A stretch of 64,000 nucleotides of DNA from Pseudomonas marginalis (GCF_001645105.1 NZ_LKEG01000023.1:1-64000), one strand, 5' to 3'. Numbered from the stretch's first letter, positions 1-8,417 are shown. Notes: generated by a model from the sequence alone, not told the origin. Numbers and translations are program-made.

Positions 1-39
1 TCGCAGCCTCGCTAAAGCTCGACAGCTCCCACAGGGGAT
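1..39 (+). repeat. REP-like palindromic element, copy 1
   Basis: This copy begins TCGCAGCCTCGCTAAAGCTC and is nearly identical to the stretch at 181-219; an inverted copy lies at 104-137. Short palindrome-prone elements of this type are common between genes in fluorescens-group Pseudomonas. Copies 1 and 2 face each other, as in a REPIN pair. Confidence 0.75.
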
Positions 40-103
40 CGGCTGTGTAAGTGGGATTTCGGTCGTACCGGCGTGCGCAATTTGAGCCACGACGAAGATC
101 AAA

Positions 104-137
104 TGTGGGAGCTGTCGAGCCCCAGCGAGGCTGCGAA
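104..137 (-). repeat. REP-like element, inverted copy 2
   Basis: The plus strand reads TGTGGGAGCTGTCGAGC followed by CCAGCGAGGCTGCGA, which is the reverse complement of the elements at 1-39 and 181-219 with small differences in the middle. It can pair with either neighbour to form a long hairpin. Confidence 0.75.
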
Positions 138-180
138 GGCGGCGGTACTGCCAACATTTTCAGCGCCTGACACACCGCTT

Positions 181-219
181 TCGCAGCCTCGCTAAAGCTC
201 GACAGCTCCCACAGGGGAT
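181..219 (+). repeat. REP-like element, copy 3
   Basis: Matches copy 1 over about 39 bases. It lies just downstream of the minus-strand gene ending at 248, so a hairpin here could protect or end that transcript (inference). Confidence 0.75.
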
Positions 220-247
220 TTGCTTTAGCCTGGAATTCCGTTTTCCC

Positions 248-937
248 TCAGGCCTTGGCCTGTTGTTCCAGGTGCAGCTGTAATTGCGGGTCGATCTGCA
301 GTTGCCCGGCCAAGTCGTCCAGGTAGTTGCGTTCGGCGTCCTGCTGATCATCCACCATCATCACACTGGCCAGGTAAACCTCTGCCGCAACAGCCGGGTC
401 ACTGGCGAATTCGGCGAAGTCCGCCGCGTCCAGAGGCTTGGCAACCTCAGCGTCAAGCCACTGCTGCAATTGCGGGTCGTCGGTATGCCGGCCCAGTTCA
501 CTGGAAATCAGTTGCTGCTCTTTTTCATCAATGCGGCCGTCGGCTTTGGCGGCAGCAATCAAGGCACGCAACACCGCATGGCTATGGGCCTCGGCTTCGG
601 CGCCGTCAAGCTGGTCCACAGTCTGCAAGGCTTGCTGCGGGGCATTGGCTTGCTGGCGCTGCCAGGCTTGGTAGGCCTGGAATGCCGCCATGCCCAGGGA
701 AGCCAGCGCTGCATAGTTCATCCCGCCAGAGCGTCCTTGAGCCGGACGCGCGCCAGTGGCACCTCCCAACAGACCGCCCAGGCCGCCCAACAGACCACCC
801 AAACCACCACCGGCCGAAGCATTGCCAGTGCTGGTACCTTTCAATAAACCGCCGAGCAGCCCACCCAGGCCGCCCGAGGAAGCACTCCCCCCTTGCCCGG
901 CGCGCAAGAGTTGCTCCAGTAAGTCGCTGGTGTTCAT
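248..937 (-). CDS. DUF533 / TerB-like tellurite-resistance family protein (YebE-like)
   Basis: A 229-residue protein. The first third is very rich in glycine and leucine, with repeated GGLGGLLGG blocks. Residues from about 110 onward form an acidic helical domain of the DUF533/TerB type, with an AAKADGRID segment that resembles the acidic motif of this fold. DUF533 proteins (E. coli YebE) are stress-associated inner-membrane proteins of unknown biochemical role. The ATG at 937 is preferred over upstream codons because GGAGGG lies just before it and the extension upstream has no family character. It stands alone, with REP elements downstream. Confidence 0.85.
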   Translation of the reverse strand: MNTSDLLEQLLRAGQGGSASSGGLGGLLGGLLKGTSTGNASAGGGLGGLLGGLGGLLGGATGARPAQGRSGGMNYAALASLGMAAFQAYQAWQRQQANAPQQALQTVDQLDGAEAEAHSHAVLRALIAAAKADGRIDEKEQQLISSELGRHTDDPQLQQWLDAEVAKPLDAADFAEFASDPAVAAEVYLASVMMVDDQQDAERNYLDDLAGQLQIDPQLQLHLEQQAKA

Positions 938-1062
938 GGTGTCACCCTCCCAGGGCGCAGTGTTGGCGTCTACCAACCATAGCCCGCCGCTGTCGGAACA
1001 CCATGACCGCCGGGCGGGCACGGCCTATCATGGCGTCACCGTGCCTGTGAGAGAAAACCCAA

Positions 1063-1590
1063 GTGAACCGGATTGAGCACCTCGCATTGATGGCGAGCTA
1101 TAACCAGTGGATGAACCGCAAGCTCTATGACGCGGCCGGCACGCTGTCGAACGCGGCGTTACTCATGGACCGCAAGGCGTTTTTCGGCTCGATCCTCGGC
1201 ACGCTGAACCATCTGGCCTTGGGCGACACGGTCTGGCTCAAGCGTTTTGCCGAGCATCCCGCAGGCTACGCGGCATTGGCTCCGTTGAGTGCGATCACAG
1301 CCCCTGCCGATCTCAAGCAACTGGCCTTTGCCGATATCCGTGAGCTGTCAGCCCATCGCGCCTGGCTGGATCAGCTGATCGTCGACTGGGCTCACACGGT
1401 GCAGGACCCCGATCTGGACCATCGCCTGCACTACCACAACATGCGAGGTGTCGCCGCCGATAAAGACTTCTTCAGCCTGCTGGTGCATTTCTTCAATCAC
1501 CAGACCCACCACCGGGGCCAGGCAACCACCCTATTGAGCCAAGCAGGGCTGGATGTGGGCACTACGGATTTGCTGGCGCTGATCGACTGA
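1063..1590 (+). CDS. DinB-family protein
   Basis: A 175-residue protein with the DinB four-helix bundle pattern. It has an early helix with NQWMNRKLYDAA, a middle LNHLALGDTVW segment that supplies one metal-ligand histidine in the family, and a C-terminal HFFNHQTHHRGQA segment with the remaining histidines. DinB proteins are metal-binding, and many act as thiol-dependent transferases or hydrolases; the substrate cannot be told here. The start is GTG at 1063. No partner genes are close enough to suggest a pathway. Confidence 0.85.
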   Translation: MNRIEHLALMASYNQWMNRKLYDAAGTLSNAALLMDRKAFFGSILGTLNHLALGDTVWLKRFAEHPAGYAALAPLSAITAPADLKQLAFADIRELSAHRAWLDQLIVDWAHTVQDPDLDHRLHYHNMRGVAADKDFFSLLVHFFNHQTHHRGQATTLLSQAGLDVGTTDLLALID

Positions 1591-1785
1591 ATTCTGCTTC
1601 AAACGCGGGAACGCACACGTTCACCGCGGCAGCAGCCCTGGGGTTGAACAGCCCCGCAAACAAAACCGAACGCTGCCTCGCCAATGGGGTCGAAATCCCA
1701 GGTGCCGGGATTTTTTACCGCCCCGCCCTCCCCGCGTGCATTGTGGGTCTACCGATGCGCGTACCCCCAAGAAGGAGACGCTTAC

Positions 1786-2067
1786 ATGGTCATTCACTTC
1801 AAGGTCGCAGGTCACTTAGCCTGTGGCCACCACGGCACCAACCTCCCTTCCAGCACCGAGCTGAACCGAGTCAAATGCCGTACCTGCCGCAATACCGAAG
1901 CCTACAAGGACGCGCGCCGCACCCAGCGCAACGCCGCCCGCCGCGCCAACCGCAAGGCCAAGACCCCTACCGCCGTTGATTGGCGCAGTGCATGGACACA
2001 ACGCCTCACCGACCTGCCCGGTTTGCAGCGTTTGCCACGCGGTTTCAGTGGTCAGCCTTTCGTTTAA
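1786..2067 (+). CDS. Small basic protein with Cys/His knuckle, unknown function
   Basis: A 93-residue protein. An N-terminal ACGHHG and a VKCRTCRN segment some 20 residues later could together bind zinc. A very basic stretch rich in Arg, Ala and Asn follows (about residues 40-65), suggesting nucleic-acid contact. The ATG at 1786 is chosen because GAAGGAGA precedes it; the open frame runs further upstream without a ribosome site. A clear terminator follows at 2086. I do not recognise the family. Confidence 0.65.
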   Translation: MVIHFKVAGHLACGHHGTNLPSSTELNRVKCRTCRNTEAYKDARRTQRNAARRANRKAKTPTAVDWRSAWTQRLTDLPGLQRLPRGFSGQPFV

Positions 2068-2085
2068 GCCACCGATGCAAAAAAA

Positions 2086-2109
2086 CCCCGGATGTTCCGG
2101 GGCTTTTTT
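2086..2109 (+). terminator. Rho-independent terminator after the 1786-2067 gene
   Basis: A seven-base stem (CCCCGGA / TCCGGGG) with a TGT loop is followed by C and six T, 18 bases after the stop codon. Confidence 0.9.
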
Positions 2110-2281
2110 GCACCCTCCATTAACTTGCTAACGCACCTGTCCTACATCCTATAATTCGTGCCTTAGGGGGCGAGCCTGGTGCCTCTTACGACGAAACTTA
2201 CTCCGAGGCCAGAGCCCTTCAACGTCGCGCGACCGCGATGAAGTGCAATTAACGTGAATCAACGGACTGCGGGATAGCCCC

Positions 2282-2500
2282 ATGACTGCATGGAGAGAAC
2301 AGAGCTTCTGGAGCAAGGTTGGAGTGTGGGCTTGGGTAATTTTTGTAACGACGCTCTCCGGCTATGGCGGATCGACGGGATTGGACGCAGACCCACACGG
2401 CCGCAAGCGGGTCTTCAGCCCTGGCTTCGTGGTTCTGTGCTTTTTCGTGGGTGTGATTGAGCTGATAGCCCTGAGCTATTTCTATGGTCGGCGCGCATGA
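2282..2500 (+). CDS. Small two-helix membrane protein, unknown function
   Basis: A 72-residue protein with two hydrophobic segments, about residues 11-27 and 48-66, joined by a polar loop with DADPHGRK. It starts at ATG 2282. The 214 bases before it hold a TATAAT at 2150 that might serve a promoter. No family recognised. Confidence 0.5.
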   Translation: MTAWREQSFWSKVGVWAWVIFVTTLSGYGGSTGLDADPHGRKRVFSPGFVVLCFFVGVIELIALSYFYGRRA

Positions 2501-2646
2501 CATAAGGCGGGACAACTCACAACGCCGTCATCCTCCCTAAAAACACTCATTTGCTCCTGGTATTGGCAAATGAACCTCCCGCCCGCCTTATGCTGCGCAT
2601 TGGCGCTTGCCAAGACAGTCTCACGATCGTCTCAGCCGAATACGTT

Positions 2647-3033
2647 TTATCGTGTTGGGTCATAGGCACTGACTGCTGCGTCCCACTGCATTTCATGGTC
2701 TTCGACCTGAACATTCCATTCACAACCAGACACCGCGATGCGAATTTCCGATAAACATTTACACCAATGCTGTACGCCAATCCATGTCGCGTCTTCTTGG
2801 TTATCGGGGAGCTTGGTAGAGCCCGAAAACACGAGGCCCTTCTTTAGAAAACGGCCCGGCTCTACGTTTATTGAAAAATCGAATGACTCCCAGTTTAGGC
2901 CGGAGCCGAAAGAAATAAATCGTTCGATTTGATCGTCTACGCAGTGGCGATGGACAATCGACTCAACGACAGTTATCTCGCTCAAGCTGAGCGGTGCTTT
3001 TCGCCGAGCAGTGTAATAGATGGATAGTGCCAA
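2647..3033 (-). CDS. Hypothetical protein, 128 aa
   Basis: A soluble protein of mixed charge with no signal peptide or membrane segment. The TTG start at 3033 is supported by GAGGG about seven bases upstream. It heads a group of three same-strand genes (2647-3999) with somewhat lower GC than the surroundings. The family is not recognised; the size and solitary genomic setting would fit an orphan immunity-type protein, but nothing in the sequence proves this. Confidence 0.6.
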   Translation of the reverse strand: MALSIYYTARRKAPLSLSEITVVESIVHRHCVDDQIERFISFGSGLNWESFDFSINVEPGRFLKKGLVFSGSTKLPDNQEDATWIGVQHWCKCLSEIRIAVSGCEWNVQVEDHEMQWDAAVSAYDPTR

Positions 3034-3079
3034 GGTGCGCCCTCAGAGCTGTAACGTTGCGCCGATGTAGCGGTTACAG

Positions 3080-3502
3080 CTACTTGAACCGGACCACTAC
3101 CGTGGATGCGAGCATGTCTCCTAGCCGTTTCCGTGAACCAAAGAAAATAAATATCCAGTCAAAAATGCTCAGGATGGGCGTCGTGATGTTTCGCATGAAA
3201 GATTGATATAGATTGCAATTCAGGTGGCTGCGCTCGTCAATTACTGACATCCCCAGCAGCTTTTTACCCACGCTTTGACCGTTGGGCATTGCGTCTGAAA
3301 ATAGGTAATACGCCGCGGCGGAGCCAACAGCCAGAATACCGACCGCGTCTGGAGACACACCCACAAACTCAGCCGTTCTTCCTACGGCAAATAAAACAAA
3401 AAGGGTGGTCAAGGAGTCAATCCATTGCCCTCCCAGCCGCCGCCCCAGTCCAGCCAGGTTGGCTGGCTTGCGGTACTCAGTTTGAGTAGTACTCACTTCC
3501 AT
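3080..3502 (-). CDS. RDD-family membrane protein
   Basis: A 140-residue protein with the RDD pattern: RRLGGQWIDSL at the first helix, a second helix near residues 50-70 (VGILAVGSAAAYYLF), then PNGQSVGKKLLGM, the typical conserved loop, and a final helix before RKRLGDMLASTVVV. RDD proteins are small inner-membrane proteins, some of them ion antiporters; the role is unknown here. The ATG at 3502 has GGAG nine bases upstream; a TTG at 3517 is also in frame. Confidence 0.85.
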   Translation of the reverse strand: MEVSTTQTEYRKPANLAGLGRRLGGQWIDSLTTLFVLFAVGRTAEFVGVSPDAVGILAVGSAAAYYLFSDAMPNGQSVGKKLLGMSVIDERSHLNCNLYQSFMRNITTPILSIFDWIFIFFGSRKRLGDMLASTVVVRFK

Positions 3503-3573
3503 GCGTTGACGCTCCAATTGTATTAAATTTCAAACAAAGCCTAGCGCGGCTCCGGGGTCTGAACTTGTTTGGA

Positions 3574-3999
3574 TTACTTGAGGTAGCCCGTTTTACGCAT
3601 CTGCAGGCTATAGATCCAAATGGCAACCAGCAGGACTGCTTGCAGGGTTGCCGGCAGCACGAACCAGGCAACCTTCAGGTATAGGCTGGACGTTATCAGG
3701 AAAATTTCCGGCAGCACCAACGGAATCAGCGCCGGCCCGAACAGTAATGCGCCCAATAGAAACCACGAGGATTTCGCACTGCGCCGACAAAGCAGCACGC
3801 CACTTACGGCCAACAGAATGCAGGTCAGTACCGCCGGGAGCATCAGGATTACCGGAATATCACCCATTCTGGCCTTATCCCAGCCATCGCCGACGAGCCA
3901 GTAGCCAATTTTAAGTGTCAGAAAAAAGCAATAGACCGCCGATAACGTAACCACTGCCGGGCTTGAGGGGTTTCGTACCTGAGATGTACTTCTGTCCAT
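3574..3999 (-). CDS. Multi-pass membrane protein, unknown function
   Basis: About 141 residues with four hydrophobic segments (around residues 15-35, 45-68, 75-95 and 105-130) and a short basic C-terminus ending MRKTGYLK. The start is uncertain: ATG 3999 or TTG 4038, neither with a strong ribosome site. It lies upstream of the RDD gene on the same strand, with a 71-base gap, so the two may be co-transcribed. No family recognised. Confidence 0.55.
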   Translation of the reverse strand: MDRSTSQVRNPSSPAVVTLSAVYCFFLTLKIGYWLVGDGWDKARMGDIPVILMLPAVLTCILLAVSGVLLCRRSAKSSWFLLGALLFGPALIPLVLPEIFLITSSLYLKVAWFVLPATLQAVLLVAIWIYSLQMRKTGYLK

Positions 4000-4224
4000 A
4001 ACTGCTAGATCTAGCGAAAGGCCGGACAATCCAGCCAACCATCGCAGTCTACAGGACGCTCAGCGGATCATGAAGTTACCGGTAAACAACTAAATGAACG
4101 TGATTCAGCACACGGAAGCATTCAGCGAGCCCTTTGCGAAGCTCAGGGGAAAACAGAGGTTTTATTGCGGACCGAAAAAACAAGGGCTTCCCTTTTATAT
4201 GTCCAGCCATCACGCCTCGCGTCA

Positions 4225-4370
4225 TTAAACCGGCGACCACTTATGCGGCAGCAATTGATCGATTTCACTCGCCCAACTGGCTTTTATTCGCCACGCCATC
4301 ATGCACTAGCACCTTCATGCGGTTGGCCCGCTGGTTGGCAAAAAGGTAGGTGTGTTCGCCATCCGCTTAC
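4225..4370 (-). pseudogene. IS66-family remnant: TnpB fragment fused to TnpC C-terminus
   Basis: On the minus strand about 4363-4285 translates to GEHTYLFANQRANRMKVLVH, the conserved core of IS66 TnpB. At about 4284 the frame changes and the sequence becomes ASEIDQLLPHKWSPV followed by a stop at 4225-4227, the usual end of IS66 TnpC. The rest of TnpB and nearly all of TnpC are missing, so this is an internally deleted remnant. GTAAGCG at the upstream edge (4364-4370) resembles an IS66 terminal repeat. The remaining part of the 450-base gap 4000-4448 shows no gene. Confidence 0.7.
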
Positions 4371-4448
4371 CCTAGTTCCTCCTCCCCGTGCGGGAACTCA
4401 CTCTGCTAAGGTATCGCCCCAATCGACAGCAAATGGAATCAACGAAGA

Positions 4449-4775
4449 ATGGACTCATGGAAGATTCTGGCGTTAGCCCTACTGGCATCGGTCAACACTC
4501 AGGCCGTGTCAGGTGACAACGTCAACCCTGTCGCTGCAGGACTATTTATCACAATTTCCTTCCCAACCATCTTAATTGGAGCAACCACATCGCTCACAAC
4601 CGAGCCTCCAAAGATTTTCAAGTCAGCCAAGACCGATGCTCTGGCATTCATCGGTTCGGACAGCGAGATTCGTGGTGCAGAGTTTGAGCAGGCGGTGCGC
4701 TTTTATCGCACGACTTACACGCCACCGTTGATGACTGACCAGCAACTGGCCCAGGCACTCGCGGCTTCATTCTGA
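4449..4775 (+). CDS. DUF2388 small exported protein, paralogue 1
   Basis: A 108-residue protein with a signal peptide (cleavage likely after QAVSG, about residue 22), a hydrophobic middle and the DUF2388 C-terminal pattern: KTDALAFIGSDSEIRGAEFE, then PPLMTDQQLAQALA. It is closely related to the gene at 11689-12015, which keeps the same length and pattern. DUF2388 proteins are Pseudomonas exported proteins without a known biochemical role. It lies between an IS66 remnant and a phage gene, so this copy may have moved with the mobile region. Confidence 0.8.
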   Translation: MDSWKILALALLASVNTQAVSGDNVNPVAAGLFITISFPTILIGATTSLTTEPPKIFKSAKTDALAFIGSDSEIRGAEFEQAVRFYRTTYTPPLMTDQQLAQALAASF

Positions 4776-4836
4776 GGTCGGCCGTCAAGCTGTCAGCAGT
4801 GCCGAGCTTCTTGGCTTGACGACCCCACAAAACTAA

Positions 4837-5340
4837 TCATCGGGCCCCGCCCACAATGCCTTCCCTAATCCACGCGAATGAGTTCGATATATGCGTATCA
4901 ATGTTCGATTTAGTGTCTTGGATATCGTTGGCGTGAGCGATGTGGTAAAGCTCATGCTCTACCACGGCGCAGAAGTCGGTGTCACTGCACTGAGCGTAGC
5001 AGTCAGCAGCAAAAGTGATGACGTAGGCCAGGACCTCGCCGAACCAATCACGCATCTGTTGCTCCATACGGGCCTTCTGCCAACCCCCAGCGCGAAACGC
5101 TGCCTGTTCGGCCTGGCCCAAAACTGTGCGCCCCTGCTTCTCGAAGCTCGACGACGCCCACATGATCCGGATGTCTGCATCCGGTAGGTAGCCGTGGTCT
5201 TCGTTGTGAATGCTGCCGGTGTCGGCAAGGATCTCGGCTTGGAGCCATTCCCACAATTCGGTGGCTGGTGTCAGGCGGACACCGAAATCGGAGAGGTCAG
5301 ACAGCTCAAGAAGTGACGATGGAGGGTTTGGCCTATCCAT
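4837..5340 (-). CDS. Phage-type putative metallopeptidase, C-terminus altered
   Basis: A 167-residue protein. Residues 1-135 match my memory of the putative metallopeptidase of Pseudomonas and Burkholderia prophages, with LSDFGVRLTPATELWEWLQ near the start, the QGRTVLGQAEQ segment and a zinc-type HExxH motif (VEHELYHIAH, about residues 127-136). In the usual phage protein the chain goes on for roughly 40-60 further residues after HExxH; here it runs into an unrelated 30-residue tail, suggesting a frameshift or recombination. It marks the left part of the prophage remnant. AAGGT lies just before the ATG at 5340. Confidence 0.75.
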   Translation of the reverse strand: MDRPNPPSSLLELSDLSDFGVRLTPATELWEWLQAEILADTGSIHNEDHGYLPDADIRIMWASSSFEKQGRTVLGQAEQAAFRAGGWQKARMEQQMRDWFGEVLAYVITFAADCYAQCSDTDFCAVVEHELYHIAHANDIQDTKSNIDTHISNSFAWIREGIVGGAR

Positions 5341-5416
5341 AAGTTACCTTGAGCTTGAAATAGTGGCGCGTTGCCGGTATTGATGGCGACTTCCCTAAGT
5401 AAGGAAGCTCACCTTC

Positions 5417-5863
5417 ATGTCTTTTGCTCTTGTTCGCGCTGCTGCAACCTGCCTATTGGCAGCTACAACTCTCCTCGGATGCGCCTCTGCCCCGAAGGAA
5501 ACCTGGACCAATAAAGGTCCATCCGAAATTGCCACAGAGCGTGGGCAAAGAGCCTGCTACGCAGACGCCAACATCATTGGCGGCGAACGGGTTTTCGGAA
5601 TGCTATGTGCGGCGCCAATCAATGGACTTCTTACTGATGGCGATCCAGTGATCATGGCTGGCCCCGCTTATCACCGCCTCTTCAAAGTGCACCTAAGTGA
5701 GACGACAAAAGGGATTAATGTGCCGCTCGGCGACAAGACTGGGCTACTTCAATGCGACCCCCTCAAGACCCACGCCGATAAGTCAGCCCCTGAGACCGCC
5801 TGCAAAATTACCGTTGATGGGAAGATGGTCGTCAGCACAAAGATTACCTTCGCCGACAAATAA
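5417..5863 (+). CDS. Putative lipoprotein, unknown function
   Basis: A 148-residue protein with a lipoprotein signal: a hydrophobic run then LLGC, so Cys22 would be the lipidated residue. The mature part has four further cysteines that could form disulfides and no recognised domain. It lies in the gene-poor prophage remnant among unrelated small genes; a cargo function is possible but not shown. Confidence 0.65.
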   Translation: MSFALVRAAATCLLAATTLLGCASAPKETWTNKGPSEIATERGQRACYADANIIGGERVFGMLCAAPINGLLTDGDPVIMAGPAYHRLFKVHLSETTKGINVPLGDKTGLLQCDPLKTHADKSAPETACKITVDGKMVVSTKITFADK

Positions 5864-5923
5864 TTAAGGCCGTGCCGCACCCACCTGCGGCACACCCTAC
5901 ATAACAACGGCTGGAGATCGGAA

Positions 5924-6271
5924 ATGAGTAATCACCATCTTCCCCACCACCTCTGGGTGGGAGCAATGCACTATGTCGCTGCAAAGCTCGTTCTTTCAGC
6001 TCCGGAGTTCAGCCAAGCAGATAAAGACAAGGCGTCAATCGTTGTCGAATACACCGACGACAAGCTGTCTTCGGCTGGCTTTGCACCTAACGAGGGGGCC
6101 TGGCTCCCGCCGGAAGAACTGGCCGTAGAGAACGTGAGCGGACCAGTCTACGGAATCCCAATGGCTGATGGTGACCCTGTGGTCCGTGTTACCAGTGACT
6201 CGTATCGCAAGGCGATCCAGATTGCGTACAGCTGCCCTCTGATCTCCGACCCATCGAAAACTATCACGTAG
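5924..6271 (+). CDS. Hypothetical protein, 115 aa
   Basis: A soluble acidic protein, starting at ATG 5924 with GGAG upstream. No signal peptide or known domain is seen. It converges with the gene at 6264-6674, and the two coding ends overlap by eight bases. Confidence 0.6.
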   Translation: MSNHHLPHHLWVGAMHYVAAKLVLSAPEFSQADKDKASIVVEYTDDKLSSAGFAPNEGAWLPPEELAVENVSGPVYGIPMADGDPVVRVTSDSYRKAIQIAYSCPLISDPSKTIT

Positions 6272-6674
6272 CCCGGACAGCCATTGCAGTCTGGCTATAC
6301 ACATCCGACAGGACTACCAGCATTCGAACCTGCCCGCCAGTGCATGTGTCGCGCTTCTGGGCCATCTCAATAACTTCGACAGCGGTTGCCCCCATGTCCA
6401 TTGCAGTAAGCGCAAACGGCGACCGATTGCCAATGGCGTCGACACGATCAAGCCTGATTCTGTTCTTCCAGAAGCCCGTCTTATCGTCGTGAGCGATCAG
6501 CCAGAGCGTGCCGCCATCTACCGCGTATCCGGATGCCTCGACGGGCGCCGACGCAGTAGTACCGAAATAGGCTGCGATCAATGCGTCGAAATCGCACGTC
6601 CCACCGGTACGAAAGAAATGCATACCGTTCACCGTCTCCAACTTTTCGCAGTCGTCATCAGTAATGGTCGTCAT
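6264..6674 (-). CDS. Hypothetical protein, 136 aa
   Basis: A soluble protein with mixed charge and two separated cysteines in the C-terminal half (near RDTCTGG). Its 3' end overlaps the plus-strand gene 5924-6271 by eight bases. The ATG at 6674 has only a weak purine-rich site upstream. Family not recognised. Confidence 0.5.
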   Translation of the reverse strand: MTTITDDDCEKLETVNGMHFFRTGGTCDFDALIAAYFGTTASAPVEASGYAVDGGTLWLIAHDDKTGFWKNRIRLDRVDAIGNRSPFALTAMDMGATAVEVIEMAQKRDTCTGGQVRMLVVLSDVYSQTAMAVRAT

Positions 6675-6747
6675 CGATGTGCTACCCCGCCTTGAATGGG
6701 TGAATGGTTCCCGGTATTGATAGTTGTCAAATCACAAGGACGTCCAC

Positions 6748-7188
6748 ATGAGTGAAACGCAACAAGCTGGCCCTCTCCGCCCCAAACTAACAATTGCATT
6801 TTGGTCATTCGCATTGGGGGTCGCTACAACGATAGCTGGAGCAGCCGCTCACTACGGTCGTCAGGACAGCGACCTAACAAACGTAAGGGAGCGAGTCGAA
6901 GACTTCAGAAAGGCAAACGACAGCCTAAATACTTCACTCAACCAATGGATAGGGGCGTACAACAAACAGGCCGCGACCCTCGCAGCTTCAGAAGAGAGAG
7001 TGCGTCAGTTGGAAAACGATCGGTGCACGCCCATCAAATCGGATGTCGACGATATAAGGTCCGATATCAGCTCGGCAATGAAGTACTACCCCGAGAGGGT
7101 TGGCTCCCTTAAAGAAATGATGGACCAATATCAACAGACTTTGCGCGCTTGCTATGCCGCGTCATCTAGTCCCACTCATACACCGTAA
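6748..7188 (+). CDS. Membrane-anchored coiled-coil protein
   Basis: A 146-residue protein with one transmembrane segment at about residues 15-35 (IAFWSFALGVATTIAGAAA) and then a long helical region with heptad spacing that is likely a coiled coil. This layout, a single anchor plus a periplasmic coiled coil, is shared by phage spanins of the Rz type, but no partner gene is present and the family is not certain. ATG 6748 is preferred over the in-frame TTG at 6724 because AAGGA precedes it. Confidence 0.55.
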   Translation: MSETQQAGPLRPKLTIAFWSFALGVATTIAGAAAHYGRQDSDLTNVRERVEDFRKANDSLNTSLNQWIGAYNKQAATLAASEERVRQLENDRCTPIKSDVDDIRSDISSAMKYYPERVGSLKEMMDQYQQTLRACYAASSSPTHTP

Positions 7189-7232
7189 AAATCCAGCGCT
7201 GCGATTTTGCACATTCTAAACCGTGGCGTGGA

Positions 7233-7418
7233 TCACTTGACCCGGCGCTCGACGCCACCAGGCGCCTTGTCACAGTGCAGGCAGTGCTCGCAGTGCAGCG
7301 TCCGGCACAGCCAGACCTTTACCCCGTCCCTCACCTTCCCGCTCAGTACGCACAAGGTCGCCCAAAACGCGATAAGGCCGCAGGCGATGGAGTTGATCAG
7401 CTCAAGATTCAGGGTGGG
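7233..7418 (-). pseudogene. Small Cys-rich hydrophobic ORF without a normal start
   Basis: The minus strand carries about 60 codons after an in-frame TAA with no ATG and no upstream GTG or TTG of use. The product has a hydrophobic helix (ACGLIAFWATLCVLSG) and then a cysteine-histidine cluster (LCRTLHCEHCLHCDKA) before a basic end. The coherent amphipathic pattern suggests a real gene that lost its start, probably a prophage gene. The plus-strand open frames in the same stretch look like shadows. The rest of the 7189-7527 gap shows only the terminator at 7489. Confidence 0.4.
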
Positions 7419-7488
7419 TTACCGCATCTGAATTCTTTCAACATCTGCACATTCCTTTTGCTGAATCGACCTTTCCATGGGCAATAAA

Positions 7489-7512
7489 AAACCCGACTCA
7501 AAGGCCGGGTTT
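7489..7512 (-). terminator. Terminator for the small acidic gene at 7528-7725
   Basis: On the minus strand a stem of AACCCG with CGGGTT is followed by a run of T, directly after the stop codon at 7528. Confidence 0.75.
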
Positions 7513-7527
7513 GCAGGCTGATTTTAC

Positions 7528-7725
7528 TCAGTTGTCAGGATGCTCGCTTGCTACCGAATCAGCGGCGTCTACATCCGACATGTCCTCTTCGAGCGGCGCG
7601 TCATCGTCTGGCGGCAACGGGATACCGTCCTCATCGCGCTTCGGGTCGTGCCCTGTCTCGTTGTCAGTGCCGCGAGTTACATCCTGCTGGGAAATATTCC
7701 CTGGTGCATTTTCATTGATTTCCAT
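7528..7725 (-). CDS. Small very acidic protein, unknown function
   Basis: A 65-residue protein that is strongly acidic and proline-containing (DDDAPLEEDMSDVD), probably unstructured. GGAGAG lies before the ATG at 7725 and a terminator follows at once, so the unit looks functional. Acidic small proteins of prophages can act as nucleic-acid mimics, but there is no direct evidence for that here. Confidence 0.6.
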   Translation of the reverse strand: MEINENAPGNISQQDVTRGTDNETGHDPKRDEDGIPLPPDDDAPLEEDMSDVDAADSVASEHPDN

Positions 7726-7916
7726 GCTGGCTCTCCGTTCTAACGCTCGGGATATCCGCGCTTAAACATGGGAGTCGGCAGGTCACAGCGAGTGCCGAGC
7801 ACTGGACGAACGGCAGAAAACGAAAACGCCCCGCACAAGGCGAGGCTTTCATAATTCCTTTCGCTCTACTTTGGGATCAGTAGTGCGGATCAAATGTGCT
7901 GGAAACTACCCATCCA

Positions 7917-8417
7917 ATGACCGCGCCAATTACTGTCCAGACGACATCCGCGACAACAGGCTGGCCGTCAAACAAGGCAAGACGAACGCAAAAACAGGAA
8001 TTGCGTCACACGGCCCCGTACGGCACTCGGCAGATGCTCGATGCGCTGATGCGCTGGCATGAGATAGAGGAAGTCAGTGAGGCAGTACAGCTACTAGTGC
8101 TGAATGGCCGGGCCGAGGATCTGCCGCCGGCGCCACCTAAGGTCAAAGGGCCGTCCGAAATCATCCGTCACTACTTTCGTCAGGGAATGCGTGACCGGCT
8201 GGCAGCGCTCACCGCTGAGCTTGGCGAGACGAAAGATCGGACGACCATCTGGCGACTGATCGCACAAGCCCATTCACTGGGCGCTGAGAATTCCGCCTCG
8301 ATGCTCGAAATTAAGCGCCACGAAATCGACATACCGCAAAACGTGGCGCGCAAATTAAGGCAAGCAGGTTTGGCCGAATCCATTCAAATGAACGCCGAAG
8401 ACGACGCCGACAAATAA
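7917..8417 (+). CDS. Putative prophage-type small DNA-binding protein
   Basis: About 166 residues. Residues 25-60 (RHTAPYGTRQMLDALMRWHE and the following EAVQLLVLN) look like a ribbon-helix-helix or similar short regulator segment of the kind seen in Pseudomonas prophage proteins; the C-terminal half is helical with a basic stretch. The start is uncertain between ATG 7917 and an in-frame GTG at 7896. Function is inferred weakly. Confidence 0.5.
   Translation: MTAPITVQTTSATTGWPSNKARRTQKQELRHTAPYGTRQMLDALMRWHEIEEVSEAVQLLVLNGRAEDLPPAPPKVKGPSEIIRHYFRQGMRDRLAALTAELGETKDRTTIWRLIAQAHSLGAENSASMLEIKRHEIDIPQNVARKLRQAGLAESIQMNAEDDADK

Noticed and set aside
1640..1720. tRNA-like stretch with GGGTCGAAATCCC
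   Set aside because: The T-arm-like motif has no matching acceptor or anticodon stems, so no cloverleaf forms. It is also too unlike the tRNA-Leu 3' end to be an attachment repeat.
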